From positions 1 to 64,000 of the forward strand of contig JADZCN010000002.1 of the NCBI GenBank assembly GCA_020851565.1: 64,000 bases of DNA, in the 5' to 3' direction. The DNA comes from Acidobacteriota bacterium. Its GTDB lineage: Bacteria; Acidobacteriota; Vicinamibacteria; Vicinamibacterales; UBA2999. Position numbers and translations under genes: made by a program. The notes beneath the pieces were generated by a model, which was given only the letters and a program-made list of their open reading frames with translations, was not told where the DNA came from and made no database searches. Positions 8,766 through 16,723 of this stretch are shown here, piece after piece; position 1 is the stretch's first letter, and every line of letters starts with the position of its first letter.

Positions 8766-9382
8766 CCCAGGACGAAGCGCTGCACGGGCCGCATGATGGC
8801 GGAGAGCACGCCCGTGAGCATCAGCGCATAGAGGAGCAGGAACCCGTACGGCCGGGCACGATCAACCAGTCTGGCACCAGCGGCGGGAATCAGTCCCATC
8901 AACACGTTGCCGCCGTCGAGCGGCGGCACCGGGATCATGTTGAACACGGCCAGCAGCACGTTCAGCACCACGAAGGCCCGGACGGTTCCAGCCAGGAGGC
9001 TCCCGTTCAGGAAGCCGCTCTGGCCGTCGATGGCCCCGAACACCGCGGCGCCAGCCACGGCCAGGACGATGTTGCTGGCCGGCCCGGCCGCGGCGATGAC
9101 GGCAAAGTCGCGACGGGGATGCCGCAGGTGCCGGAAGTCCACGGGCACGGGCTTCGCCCACCCGATGAGCGGCAGGCCGGTCGAGATGGCCACCAGCGGA
9201 AACACCAGCGTCCCAATCACGTCCACGTGAACCGCGGGGTTCAGCGACAGCCGGCCAAGCCGGCGCGCGGTCGGATCGCCCAGGTTGTTTGCCGCCCACG
9301 CGTGCGCGGCCTCGTGGACCGAGAGCGATCCGATGAGGACGGCCATGAGGACGAAGATCTCTGTGAAATCGAGGCCAGCCAA
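8753..9382 (-). CDS. site-2 protease family (M50) membrane metalloprotease
   Basis: This is a small polytopic zinc protease of the rhomboid-like M50B type. HEAAH at residues 23-27 supplies two zinc-ligand histidines and the catalytic Glu; the third ligand is Asp155 in IPVPPLDGGNV. About five to six membrane helices are visible across 209 residues. There is no PDZ or CBS domain. Such proteins cluster with trpS and scpAB in many bacteria; their natural substrates are mostly unknown. Confidence 0.92.
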   Translation of the reverse strand: MAGLDFTEIFVLMAVLIGSLSVHEAAHAWAANNLGDPTARRLGRLSLNPAVHVDVIGTLVFPLVAISTGLPLIGWAKPVPVDFRHLRHPRRDFAVIAAAGPASNIVLAVAGAAVFGAIDGQSGFLNGSLLAGTVRAFVVLNVLLAVFNMIPVPPLDGGNVLMGLIPAAGARLVDRARPYGFLLLYALMLTGVLSAIMRPVQRFVLGWLL

Positions 9383-9402
9383 GAACGTTCGAGTTTATCA
9401 CC

Positions 9403-9462
9403 CTGGTGCGGGCGGGTGCGAACGGGTGCCGACCGGTGCGGGCGGGTGCGGACTGGTGCGCC
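9403..9462. repeat. low-complexity GGGTGCG array between uvrC and the M50 protease gene
   Basis: Six or so diverged copies of a ten-base unit of the form GGGTGCGRNC or GGTGCGGGC fill the short gap downstream of uvrC. It ends next to the uvrC stop codon. No coding or promoter signal is evident in it. Confidence 0.6.
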
Positions 9463-11355
9463 TCAAGTGCGGGCGAAATGGGCCACGATCGCGTCGGCCG
9501 CCTTCCCGCCGACGACGGCGGTCAGCTCCTCGCGGGTGGCGCGGCGGACCCCGGCGACACTCCCGAACCGGGTGAGGAGCGTCTTGCGGCGCCGTGGGCC
9601 GACGCCGGGAATGTCGTCCAGCTCGGAACGCAGGTCGCGCATGGCGCGGGCTCGACGATGGAACGTCACGGCGAACCGGTGGGCTTCGTCACGAATCCGC
9701 TGCAGGAGCCTCAGGGCCGGGCCGTGGGGGTCGAGGGCCAGGGGCTGTTCATGGTCCCGCGTGAAGACCAGCTCCTCCTTCTTGGCGAGGCCGATGGCCA
9801 CCAGGTTCGACAGGCCCACGCTCTCGAGCGCGGCGTAGGCGGCATTGAGCTGCCCCTTCCCCCCATCGATGAGGATGATGTCGGGGAACGGCCCACCCGC
9901 CTCGAGCAGCTTCGCGTAGCGCCGCCGCACCACCTGCTCCATCGCGGCGAAGTCGTCGAGGAACCGATTGCCAGCGCGACTCCCAGTTCCCGACGCGTTC
10001 CTTCCCTCTCCCGGCGGGTTCGTGCCCGCTCCCGTCTCCCGACGGCCTTCAGGTCGCCTCCCGACGCGGAACTTCCGGTATTCCCCCCGCTTCATCCGCC
10101 CGTCCTCGCACACGACCATCGAGGCAACGGTCTCGCTCCCCTGGATGGTGGAGATGTCGAAGCACTCGATGCGGCGCGGCAGCTCGGGCAGCCGCAGGGC
10201 GGCCTGCAGGAGCTCCAGGGCCTCGTACTGCGCCGTGGCACCCGCGTCGAAGCGGGAACGGTACGTGAGCTCCGCGTTCCGCCGCGCCAGGTCGAGCAGA
10301 CCGCGCTTGTCTCCCCGCTGCGGCACACCGAGGCGGACCTTGCGGCCTGCGCGGTCGCCCAGCCAGCTCTCGAGCGCTTCGGCCTCCTCTGGCAGCACGG
10401 GGAGGTGCACGTCGGGAGGCGGGGCCTGGTCGGCATAGAACTGCTGCACGGCCGCCTCGACGACGTCGGCCTCACGCGCCGTGTCGGTACCCGCCTCCGC
10501 CGCGAACTCGACGCGCTCGACCACGCGTCCGCCGCGCACCTGGAAGACCTGCACGACGGCGCCGCTCGGCCCGACCTTCACGCCGAACACGTCGCGGTCG
10601 CCGAGCTCGGGGGACGCCATCTTCTGCTGGCGCTCCTGGACGGCGCGCACCGTGCGCATCGCATCGCGCAGCGCGGCCGCCTCCTCGAACCGCTCGTGCA
10701 GGGCGGCGTCCATCATGCGCGCGTGCAGCGTGTCGGCCAGCTCCTGGCTGCGCCCCTCGAGGAACAGCCGCGTGTCGGCCACGGCCTGGGCGTAGCGCTC
10801 CGGGCCGCAGATGGTCGCCACGCAGGGCGCGAGGCACCGCTTGATGTCGTACTCGAGGCACGGCCGCCCGCGCTCGCCCGTAATCACCTCGTTGCACGAG
10901 CGGATCCCGAACAGCTTGTGGGTGAGCCCCATGGTGCGGCGCGCGAGCTTGGCGGGCAGGAAGGGCCCGGCGTAGAAGTGCCCGTCGCGCGCCACCGCGC
11001 GCGCCACCAGCACACGCGGGAACGCCTCGCCGATCGTGAGTTGCAGGTAGGGGTAGTTCTTGTCGTCGCGCAGCAGGATGTTGTAGCGCGGCGCGCGCTG
11101 CTTGATCAGGTTGTTCTCGAGCGCCAGCGCCTCCACCACCGAGTCGGTGACGATGACGTCGAGGCCCGCGATCTCGTCGAGCAGCGCGTCGGTCTTGGGG
11201 CTGCTGCCGTAGGCGCCGAGGTAGCTGCGCACGCGGTCGCGCAGGCTCCGCGCCTTGCCCACGTAGATGGTCTCGCCGGCCCGGTTGGCGTACAGGTAGA
11301 CACCGGGCTGCTCGGGCAGCCGCTGGATCTGTTCCTTGAGATCGTGGATGGGCAT
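9463..11355 (-). CDS. uvrC: excinuclease ABC subunit C
   Basis: UvrC makes both incisions around DNA lesions during nucleotide excision repair. The N-terminal GIY-YIG domain is clear (QPGVYLYANRAG and IYVGKARSLRDRVRSYLG), followed by the Cys-containing LEYDIKRCLAPC region, the UVR motif (LHERFEEAAALRDAMRTV), the RNase H-like C-terminal nuclease domain (FDISTIQGSETVASMVV and IILIDGGKGQLNAA) and a tandem helix-hairpin-helix end (LDDIPGVGPRRRKTLLTRFGS). At 630 residues it is a little long because of an in-frame insertion at about residues 430-463. It is transcribed away from the divergent phosphatidyltransferase gene, with 27 bases between start codons. Confidence 0.96.
   Translation of the reverse strand: MPIHDLKEQIQRLPEQPGVYLYANRAGETIYVGKARSLRDRVRSYLGAYGSSPKTDALLDEIAGLDVIVTDSVVEALALENNLIKQRAPRYNILLRDDKNYPYLQLTIGEAFPRVLVARAVARDGHFYAGPFLPAKLARRTMGLTHKLFGIRSCNEVITGERGRPCLEYDIKRCLAPCVATICGPERYAQAVADTRLFLEGRSQELADTLHARMMDAALHERFEEAAALRDAMRTVRAVQERQQKMASPELGDRDVFGVKVGPSGAVVQVFQVRGGRVVERVEFAAEAGTDTAREADVVEAAVQQFYADQAPPPDVHLPVLPEEAEALESWLGDRAGRKVRLGVPQRGDKRGLLDLARRNAELTYRSRFDAGATAQYEALELLQAALRLPELPRRIECFDISTIQGSETVASMVVCEDGRMKRGEYRKFRVGRRPEGRRETGAGTNPPGEGRNASGTGSRAGNRFLDDFAAMEQVVRRRYAKLLEAGGPFPDIILIDGGKGQLNAAYAALESVGLSNLVAIGLAKKEELVFTRDHEQPLALDPHGPALRLLQRIRDEAHRFAVTFHRRARAMRDLRSELDDIPGVGPRRRKTLLTRFGSVAGVRRATREELTAVVGGKAADAIVAHFART
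9966..10068 (-). repeat. GGGAGACGGGAG-like low-complexity insertion inside uvrC
   Basis: On the coding strand this stretch is purine-rich and repetitive, with TCGGGAGACGGGAGCGGG, GGGAGAGGGAAGG and GTCGGGAACTGGGAG. It encodes about 34 residues rich in Gly, Arg and Thr between the conserved EYRKFRVG and FLDDFAAMEQVV segments, which are normally separated by only a few residues in UvrC. It keeps the frame and adds no stop. It reads like an intergenic repeat captured by the gene. Confidence 0.65.
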
Positions 11356-11382
11356 CGGCTAGGCTTTAGGCCAACTTCCATT

Positions 11383-12156
11383 ATGACCTTCACGGGCGCC
11401 ATCGGCGCCGCCTGCATGTTCCCGCTGCGCGCCATCATCAACACCTCGGTGGCGCTCGGCATCCATCCGAACGTGCTCACGCTCATCGGCGTGATCGTCA
11501 ACGCGGTGGCCGCGTGGGCGCTGGCGACGGATCGCTTCATCGCCGCCGGGGTCATCATGATCGTCGCCAACATCTTCGACTTCATCGACGGGAAGGTGGC
11601 GCACCTCACCGGCAAGCAGTCGCTGTTCGGCGCGTTCTGGGACTCCACGCTGGACCGCTTCTCGGACCTGGCGCTCTTCGCGGGCCTCATCTGGCTGTAC
11701 GCCGACCTCGGGCGCAAGGACTACGTCCTCATCGCGACCCTCGCGCTCATCTTCTCCATCATGACGAGCTACGCGCGCGCCCGGGCGGAGTCGCTCATCA
11801 CGAAGTGCAAGGTCGGGTTCATGGAGCGCCCCGAGCGCATCGTCCTCTTCATGATCGGGGCGTTCACGGATCGGATGGCGGGCGTGCTGTGGGTGATCCT
11901 GTCGCTGTCGGTCGTGACGGTGGCCAACCGCATCTATTACACGTACCTCGAGCTGGAGAAACGGCCGATGCCCTCGACCGAGGGCGCCGCGGGGTGGGTC
12001 TGGCGCTTCTTCTTCTGGCGTGACGATCGGGCGACGCTGCCCTACGACCTGTGGGTGATCGCCATCCTGGCGTTCACGTGGCTGGTGCCGCCGGACTGGC
12101 TGCGGGATCCCACGGCCACCGGACTGGGGCTGGCCGGGCTGCTCCTGGGGCGCTGA
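11383..12156 (+). CDS. CDP-alcohol phosphatidyltransferase family membrane protein
   Basis: Enzymes of this family join a CDP-activated lipid to an alcohol phosphate in phospholipid synthesis. The 257-residue protein is polytopic. The family motif is present as DFIDGKVAHLTG...GAFWDSTLD, with the four aspartates at 66, 69, 87 and 91, but the usual Arg after DGxxA is His74. The start ATG at 11383 precedes a typical N-terminal helix and HPNVLTLIGVIVNA. Phosphatidylglycerophosphate or phosphatidylinositol phosphate synthase are the nearest functions; the acceptor cannot be named. It ends in a hairpin shared with the convergent ku gene. Confidence 0.85.
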   Translation: MTFTGAIGAACMFPLRAIINTSVALGIHPNVLTLIGVIVNAVAAWALATDRFIAAGVIMIVANIFDFIDGKVAHLTGKQSLFGAFWDSTLDRFSDLALFAGLIWLYADLGRKDYVLIATLALIFSIMTSYARARAESLITKCKVGFMERPERIVLFMIGAFTDRMAGVLWVILSLSVVTVANRIYYTYLELEKRPMPSTEGAAGWVWRFFFWRDDRATLPYDLWVIAILAFTWLVPPDWLRDPTATGLGLAGLLLGR

Positions 12157-12158
12157 CA

Positions 12159-12180
12159 CGCCCGCGCCGGAGCGCGGGCG
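12159..12180. terminator. GC-rich hairpin between convergent genes
   Basis: Nine base pairs (CGCCCGCGC against GCGCGGGCG) close a CGGA loop just after the phosphatidyltransferase stop. No T-run follows on the plus strand, so if it terminates transcription it is not a canonical intrinsic terminator. It could act for both converging genes. Confidence 0.5.
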
Positions 12181-12228
12181 CCTAGTTGCCCCAGACAGCC
12201 TTGCGGCGGATGCGGGTGCGCTGATCGG

Positions 12229-13074
12229 TCACGATGCCTTCCGTTTCTTCGGGGCGCTGCGTCCCTCGGCGGCCACCTTCGCCGCCTTCTTCTTGCCGCC
12301 GCTCACCTGCTCGAGGCTCTTACGGAGCGCCTCCATCAGGTCCACCACCTTCGGTGGCGCGGCCTCGACCGGCGCGGTCACCTCTTCCCCGGCCACCTTG
12401 GCCTCGATGATGGCCCGCAGCCCCTTCTGGTATTCGTCGGTGTAGTCGGCGAGGTTCAGCTCGCCCTCGATGCTCTCGATGACCTGCTTGGCGAGCTTCA
12501 TCTCGGCGGGGTTCACCCTGCCCCGCACCTCCCGCAGCTCGTCAATCTGGTCGATGGTCCGGATCTCGGCGGCGTGGTGCAGCGTGTACATCACGAGCCC
12601 CTGCTTGTGGGGGCGGACCGCCACGAGGTACTCGCGGTTGTTGATGGCTACCTTGCCGATTCCAGCCTTGCCCGCCATGCCGTCCCGCATGACCGCGTAG
12701 GCGTCTGCCGCCATCGGGCCTTCGGGCGCCAGGTAGTAGGCCTTGTCCACGTACATCGGGTCGATGGCCTCGACGTCGGTGAACTGCATGAGGTCGATGA
12801 CCTTCGTGGACTCGGTCCGGACCTTCTGGAAGTCCTCCTCCTCCACGACCACCCAGCGGCCCTTCTCGAACTCGTAGCCCTTCACCACCTCGGCCGAGGT
12901 GATCTCGCGCTCGCACTTCGGGCACCACTTCTTCTGCTGGATTTTCGTCTGGCACTCGGCGTGGAGCTGGTTGAACGAGATCGTGGCGCTGGACTCGGTG
13001 GCGGGATAGACCCGCACGGGGATCGTGACGAGGCTGACCTTCAGGAACCCCTTCCACGTGGGACGTGCCGCCAT
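12229..13074 (-). CDS. ku: Ku DNA end-binding protein
   Basis: Bacterial Ku forms a ring on broken DNA ends and recruits ligase LigD for non-homologous end joining. The 281-residue protein starts with WKGFLKVSLVTIPVRVYPAT, continues with FNQLHAECQTKIQQKKWCPKCEREI, whose CPKC resembles a degenerate zinc knuckle, then YLVAVRPHKQGLVMYTLHHAAEIR and the bridge helices ending near LRAIIEAKVAGEE. The C-terminal 45 residues form the usual Lys-rich tail. No ligD is visible in the window; it may lie elsewhere. It is the last gene of the efp-tdk-membrane protein-ku run on the minus strand. Confidence 0.95.
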   Translation of the reverse strand: MAARPTWKGFLKVSLVTIPVRVYPATESSATISFNQLHAECQTKIQQKKWCPKCEREITSAEVVKGYEFEKGRWVVVEEEDFQKVRTESTKVIDLMQFTDVEAIDPMYVDKAYYLAPEGPMAADAYAVMRDGMAGKAGIGKVAINNREYLVAVRPHKQGLVMYTLHHAAEIRTIDQIDELREVRGRVNPAEMKLAKQVIESIEGELNLADYTDEYQKGLRAIIEAKVAGEEVTAPVEAAPPKVVDLMEALRKSLEQVSGGKKKAAKVAAEGRSAPKKRKAS

Positions 13075-13139
13075 CGCTTCCTCCTATCGGCCCGACCGGG
13101 CCGTGCCTGCAGGGGACGCCGCCTGGCCCCGCGCGGGGC

Positions 13140-13715
13140 TCAGACGCTTTCCCGGGTGTCGCGATCGCCCAGGTGAAGGCCCGGGCCGCCCTCGAGCTCG
13201 ATGGCGTGCTCCCCAATCTTCTCGCGGAGCAGCCGGCGCACTTCGCCCAGGCGCGTGCCCGGGACGGTCAGGGTGCGCGCAAACGCACGCAACCGGGAAG
13301 CGAGGACGAGCGTGGCACCCGTCCCTTCCTTCCACGAGAGGCCGCCGATGTCGGCGTAGGCCATGAATCCCGAGTCGGTCCAGACGCCGTCGGTGTACAG
13401 CCCTCGCGCGATCCGGGTGGAAATCGGCAGGAGGTAGCCGTAGTAGAGGAACATCATGGCTTCGCCGAACACCGATGCCGCCGGCCGGGGGATCAGGAAG
13501 ACGGAGGTGAAGAGCAGGATTCCCAGCATCACGCCGATGGCGAGGTTGAGGGCGTAGTACGGCGGCCGGGGGGCCGCCCAGACGAGGACGGCGCCGGCCC
13601 GTCGGCGCCACCAGCGCCAGATCTCGCGGCCGACCCGCAGGTTGACCGCCAGGAACAGCACGCCGAGCGCCAGGAGGCTGGCCTCCAGGGCCCGGGCCAG
13701 TTCCGGCACGGTCAT
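13140..13715 (-). CDS. membrane protein of unknown function (DUF5673-like C-terminus)
   Basis: The 191-residue protein has an N-terminal hydrophobic helix (residues 8-24), two further helices around residues 50-72 and 85-100, and a soluble C-terminal part with [24 protein letters not shown] followed by a basic [17 protein letters not shown] segment. This pattern resembles DUF5673/YcxB-type membrane proteins, though the match is from memory. The ATG overlaps the tdk stop by four bases, so it is translated with tdk. Function unknown. Confidence 0.7.
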   Translation of the reverse strand: MTVPELARALEASLLALGVLFLAVNLRVGREIWRWWRRRAGAVLVWAAPRPPYYALNLAIGVMLGILLFTSVFLIPRPAASVFGEAMMFLYYGYLLPISTRIARGLYTDGVWTDSGFMAYADIGGLSWKEGTGATLVLASRLRAFARTLTVPGTRLGEVRRLLREKIGEHAIELEGGPGLHLGDRDTRESV

Positions 13716-14350
13716 CGGCGCTCCGTGCCGGCCCCTTCCGCGCTGGCGCGCGCGGCGGCGTCCTTCTGCTTCTGTTCCTCGGTCTCGGCCAGCGTCGGGT
13801 CGAAGCACCGCCGGCAGCGCGCCTCGTACGTGCCCGACGCGCCGAGCAGCACGCGCGCCCGGTTCCCCACCAGGCGCTGGGTGTGGTTGGCAGGGTTGCC
13901 GCAGACCATGCAGATGGCCCGTGTCTTGGTGATGTACTCGGCGATGGCCAGCAGCTGCGGCATGGGCTCGAAGGGCTTGCCGAGGTAGTCCTGGTCCAGC
14001 CCGGCGACAATGACGCGCATGCCGCGCCCGGCCAGGACCGTGGCGGCCACCGGGAGCTCGGCGTCGAAGAACTGCCCCTCGTCGATGCCGATGACCTCGG
14101 TGTCGGTGCGGACTTTCGCGAGCAGCTCGGCCGCAGTGGCGGCGCTGTCGGACGGGATCCGGAGCTCGCTGTGCGAGACGATGTGGTCGTCAGCGAAGCG
14201 GGTGTCCACGGCAGGCTTGAAGATCTGCACCCGCTGCCGGGCAATCTGGGCGCGGCGCAGCCGACGGATGAGCTCCTCGCTCTTCCCGCTGAACATGCTG
14301 CCCACGATCACCTCGATCCACCCCGCGGCCGGAGTGCGCACGACGTCCAT
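13712..14350 (-). CDS. tdk: thymidine kinase
   Basis: This is a type II (TK1-like) thymidine kinase that salvages thymidine to dTMP. The P-loop GSMFSGKS is at residues 17-24, the catalytic segment [10 protein letters not shown] near residue 88, and the lasso/zinc region holds CMVCGN and CRRCF cysteine pairs. The C-terminal tail of about 25 residues is Ala/Glu-rich and charged. It lies 40 bases downstream of efp. Confidence 0.95.
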   Translation of the reverse strand: MDVVRTPAAGWIEVIVGSMFSGKSEELIRRLRRAQIARQRVQIFKPAVDTRFADDHIVSHSELRIPSDSAATAAELLAKVRTDTEVIGIDEGQFFDAELPVAATVLAGRGMRVIVAGLDQDYLGKPFEPMPQLLAIAEYITKTRAICMVCGNPANHTQRLVGNRARVLLGASGTYEARCRRCFDPTLAETEEQKQKDAAARASAEGAGTERR

Positions 14351-14390
14351 GGATCGATTATAGGGAGGTTCCCGCCTCCGGGTGGCGCGA

Positions 14391-14957
14391 TTACGCGCGC
14401 GCCAGGTACTCGCCCGTTTCGGTGTTCACCCGGATGACGTCCCCCTCCCCGATGAAGGGCGGCACCTGCACGGTGACCCCGGTCTCGAGCTTCGCGGGCT
14501 TCAGCTGGTTGGTGGCCGTGGCGCCCTTGATGGCCGGGACCGTCTCGACCACCTTCAGGTCCACGGTCTGCGGCAGCTCGATGCCCACCGGCTCCTCGCC
14601 GTAGAACTCGACGCGGATGGTCATCTCGGGTTTCAGGAACCCCACGCCCTCCCCGAGCGCATCTTCCGAGAGGTGGATCTGCTCGTAGCTCTCGGTGTCC
14701 ATGAAGTGGTAGCCCTCGCCATCGGCGTAGAGATACTGCATCTCCTTCTCGTCGAGGGTCGCCCGTTCGATGACGTCTTCCGAGCGCGCCTTGTGCTCGG
14801 ACATGCTCTGGTTGCGCAGGTTGCGCATCTTCAGGCGAACGAACCCGCGGAGATTGCCGGGCGTGACGTGCTGGCGATCGTGGATCCGGTACAGCTCGTT
14901 GTCGAGCTTGATGATCATGCCCTTCCGGAGCTGCGTCGCGAGGAGCGTGTCTGCCAT
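14391..14957 (-). CDS. efp: elongation factor P
   Basis: EF-P binds beside the ribosomal P site and relieves stalls at proline runs. The 188-residue protein has the three usual domains: KOW-like ([19 protein letters not shown]), the central OB domain ([20 protein letters not shown]) and the C-terminal OB domain ending in [19 protein letters not shown]. The ATG at 14955-14957 gives the usual length; an upstream in-frame start would add 14 residues. The tip of the first domain reads TPGNLRGF, so Asn35 takes the place of the Lys or Arg that many EF-Ps modify. Confidence 0.95.
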   Translation of the reverse strand: MADTLLATQLRKGMIIKLDNELYRIHDRQHVTPGNLRGFVRLKMRNLRNQSMSEHKARSEDVIERATLDEKEMQYLYADGEGYHFMDTESYEQIHLSEDALGEGVGFLKPEMTIRVEFYGEEPVGIELPQTVDLKVVETVPAIKGATATNQLKPAKLETGVTVQVPPFIGEGDVIRVNTETGEYLARA

Positions 14958-15083
14958 GGTGCCTTTCGGGATAGGAGTAGAACCTGACGATTTTACCACG
15001 CGGTGCGCGGGCGGGGGCGGTCCCCGGCCGCTCGGGGCGCCGGGAACCTCGGCCCCGGCGGGGCCATGCTACGATGCGGTGTT

Positions 15084-15485
15084 GTGGCGTTTGCGCGCTG
15101 GGACCCGTTCCGGGATCTGATCGCCATCCAGCATCGAATCGAGCGGTTGACCGCCGCGGGATCGCACGGCTGGGCACCGGCGGTGGACCTCTGCGAGACC
15201 GCCGAGGCCTTCATCATCACGGCCGAACTGCCGGGGCTCACGCGCGAGCAGATCCGCGTGGACGTCCGGGACGGGCGCCTCACCCTGCAGGGCCGGCGCG
15301 ACGCACGCATCACCTGCGAGCACTATCACCAGGTGGAGCGCGGCCACGGCGAGTTCTCGCGCGTTTTCGCCCTGCCACCCACGATCGATGCCGACCGTAT
15401 CGCGGCCGACCTGGCCGACGGCATCCTGACCGTCGTCATCCCCAAGACGGCCGAGCCCGGGCCGCGCCGGGTCGAAGTGTCCTAG
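15084..15485 (+). CDS. Hsp20/alpha-crystallin family small heat shock protein
   Basis: Small heat shock proteins hold unfolded proteins in a refoldable state. From the GTG at 15084 the product starts FARWDPFRDLIAIQHRIERL, the usual N-terminus, followed by the alpha-crystallin beta-sandwich (WAPAVDLCETAEAFIITAELPGLTREQIRVDV to VERGHGEFSRVFALP) and the ADLADGILTVVIPK segment. The IxI-like C-terminal motif is weak. An ATG at 15066 in the same frame is an alternative. It diverges from efp and leads a run with htrA and mscS spaced by 15 to 18 bases. Confidence 0.92.
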   Translation: MAFARWDPFRDLIAIQHRIERLTAAGSHGWAPAVDLCETAEAFIITAELPGLTREQIRVDVRDGRLTLQGRRDARITCEHYHQVERGHGEFSRVFALPPTIDADRIAADLADGILTVVIPKTAEPGPRRVEVS

Positions 15486-15502
15486 CCCCGAGGGGCCCGC
15501 CC

Positions 15503-16708
15503 ATGGTGAAGCGGTTTCTTCTGTCCGTGTTGCTGGTGGCCACGGGCCTCGTGACGGGCCTGGCCCTCTCGGCCCGTGTGGCCGATCGCGACACCGTGAT
15601 GGGCCTGCCCCCGTCGATCGAGGGGCCAGTGCCCGAGCCCGTGGAGACTTCCACCACGACGCAGCGGCCTGCGCCGGTCGCGGGGCCCCTGGCGGGCACA
15701 CCGGATTTCACGGGCGTGGCCGAGCGCACACTGGGGGCGGTCACCAACATCTCCGCCGTCCAGGTGGTGCGGCGCCGGACGTCGCCCTTCGCCAACGACC
15801 CCTTCTTCCAGTACTTCTTCGGCGGTGATCCCGGCGACATGTTCGGGTACGGCAACCGGTACGAGTCGAGCCTCGGCTCCGGCGTGGTCGTCTCCGCCGA
15901 CGGTTACGTCGTCACGAACAACCACGTGGTCGGGCAGAACAATGCCGAGGTCACGGTCGCCATCGGCGACCGCCGGGAATTGCGCGCCAGCATCGTCGGC
16001 GTGGACTCGTGGACCGACCTGGCGCTGCTGAAAGTGGACGCCACGCACCTGCCGGTCGTGCCCTGGGGCGACTCGTCGAAGTTGAAGGTTGCCGAGTGGG
16101 TGATGGCCATCGGCAACCCCTTCTCGCTGAACCAGACGGTCACGCTCGGAGTGGTGAGTGCCCTGGGCCGCGCGGGCGTGGGCATTGCCACCTACGAAGA
16201 TTTCATCCAGACGGACGCGGCCATCAACCCGGGCAACTCCGGCGGCGCGCTCATCAACGGCCGGGGCGAGCTGGTCGGCATCAACACCGCCATCTTCTCG
16301 CAGAGCGGCGGCTACCAGGGGATCGGTTTCGCCGTGCCCAGCAACCTGGTGCGCCGGGTCGTGGACGACCTCAGGCAGTACGGCGAGGTGCGGCGCGGAT
16401 CGATCGGCTACGTCGAGGTCTCGCCGCTCACGACGCGGCTGGCCGAAGAGCTGCGCGCGCCGGACACGGAGGGCGTGGTCATCACGCAGATGACCCGGGG
16501 CTCGGCGGCCTACGAGGCCGGCCTGCGCCCTGGCGACATCGTCAAGGCGGTGAACGGGCAGGCCATCGCCAACCCCTCGCAGTTCGTGCGCACCGTCGCC
16601 GACGCGGCCATCGGCAGCACGGCGCGGATCGAGGTGATGCGGGACGGGAAGACGAGCACGGTGCGCGTGCCGGTGGAGCGCCAGCAGCCCCGGACGACGC
16701 GTCGCTAG
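15503..16708 (+). CDS. HtrA/DegP-like serine endoprotease
   Basis: This is a periplasmic or membrane-anchored quality-control protease. Residues 4-25 form an N-terminal signal anchor. After a Pro/Thr-rich linker comes the trypsin-like domain with the catalytic triad His141 (TNNHVVG), Asp172 (DSWTDLALLKV) and Ser246 (NPGNSGGAL). A single PDZ domain follows (about residues 300-395, with GVVITQMTRGSAAYEAGLRPGDIVKAVNG). One PDZ makes it DegS-like in layout, and 401 residues fits. It lies 17 bases downstream of hsp20, which suggests shared expression in response to stress. Confidence 0.94.
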   Translation: MVKRFLLSVLLVATGLVTGLALSARVADRDTVMGLPPSIEGPVPEPVETSTTTQRPAPVAGPLAGTPDFTGVAERTLGAVTNISAVQVVRRRTSPFANDPFFQYFFGGDPGDMFGYGNRYESSLGSGVVVSADGYVVTNNHVVGQNNAEVTVAIGDRRELRASIVGVDSWTDLALLKVDATHLPVVPWGDSSKLKVAEWVMAIGNPFSLNQTVTLGVVSALGRAGVGIATYEDFIQTDAAINPGNSGGALINGRGELVGINTAIFSQSGGYQGIGFAVPSNLVRRVVDDLRQYGEVRRGSIGYVEVSPLTTRLAEELRAPDTEGVVITQMTRGSAAYEAGLRPGDIVKAVNGQAIANPSQFVRTVADAAIGSTARIEVMRDGKTSTVRVPVERQQPRTTRR

Positions 16709-16723
16709 CGCAGCCTCGCGCCC

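Noticed and set aside
9406-11382. Upstream extension of the phosphatidyltransferase frame through uvrC antisense
   Set aside because: Only the part from 11383 matches the family; the extension mirrors uvrC and would include the repeat array.
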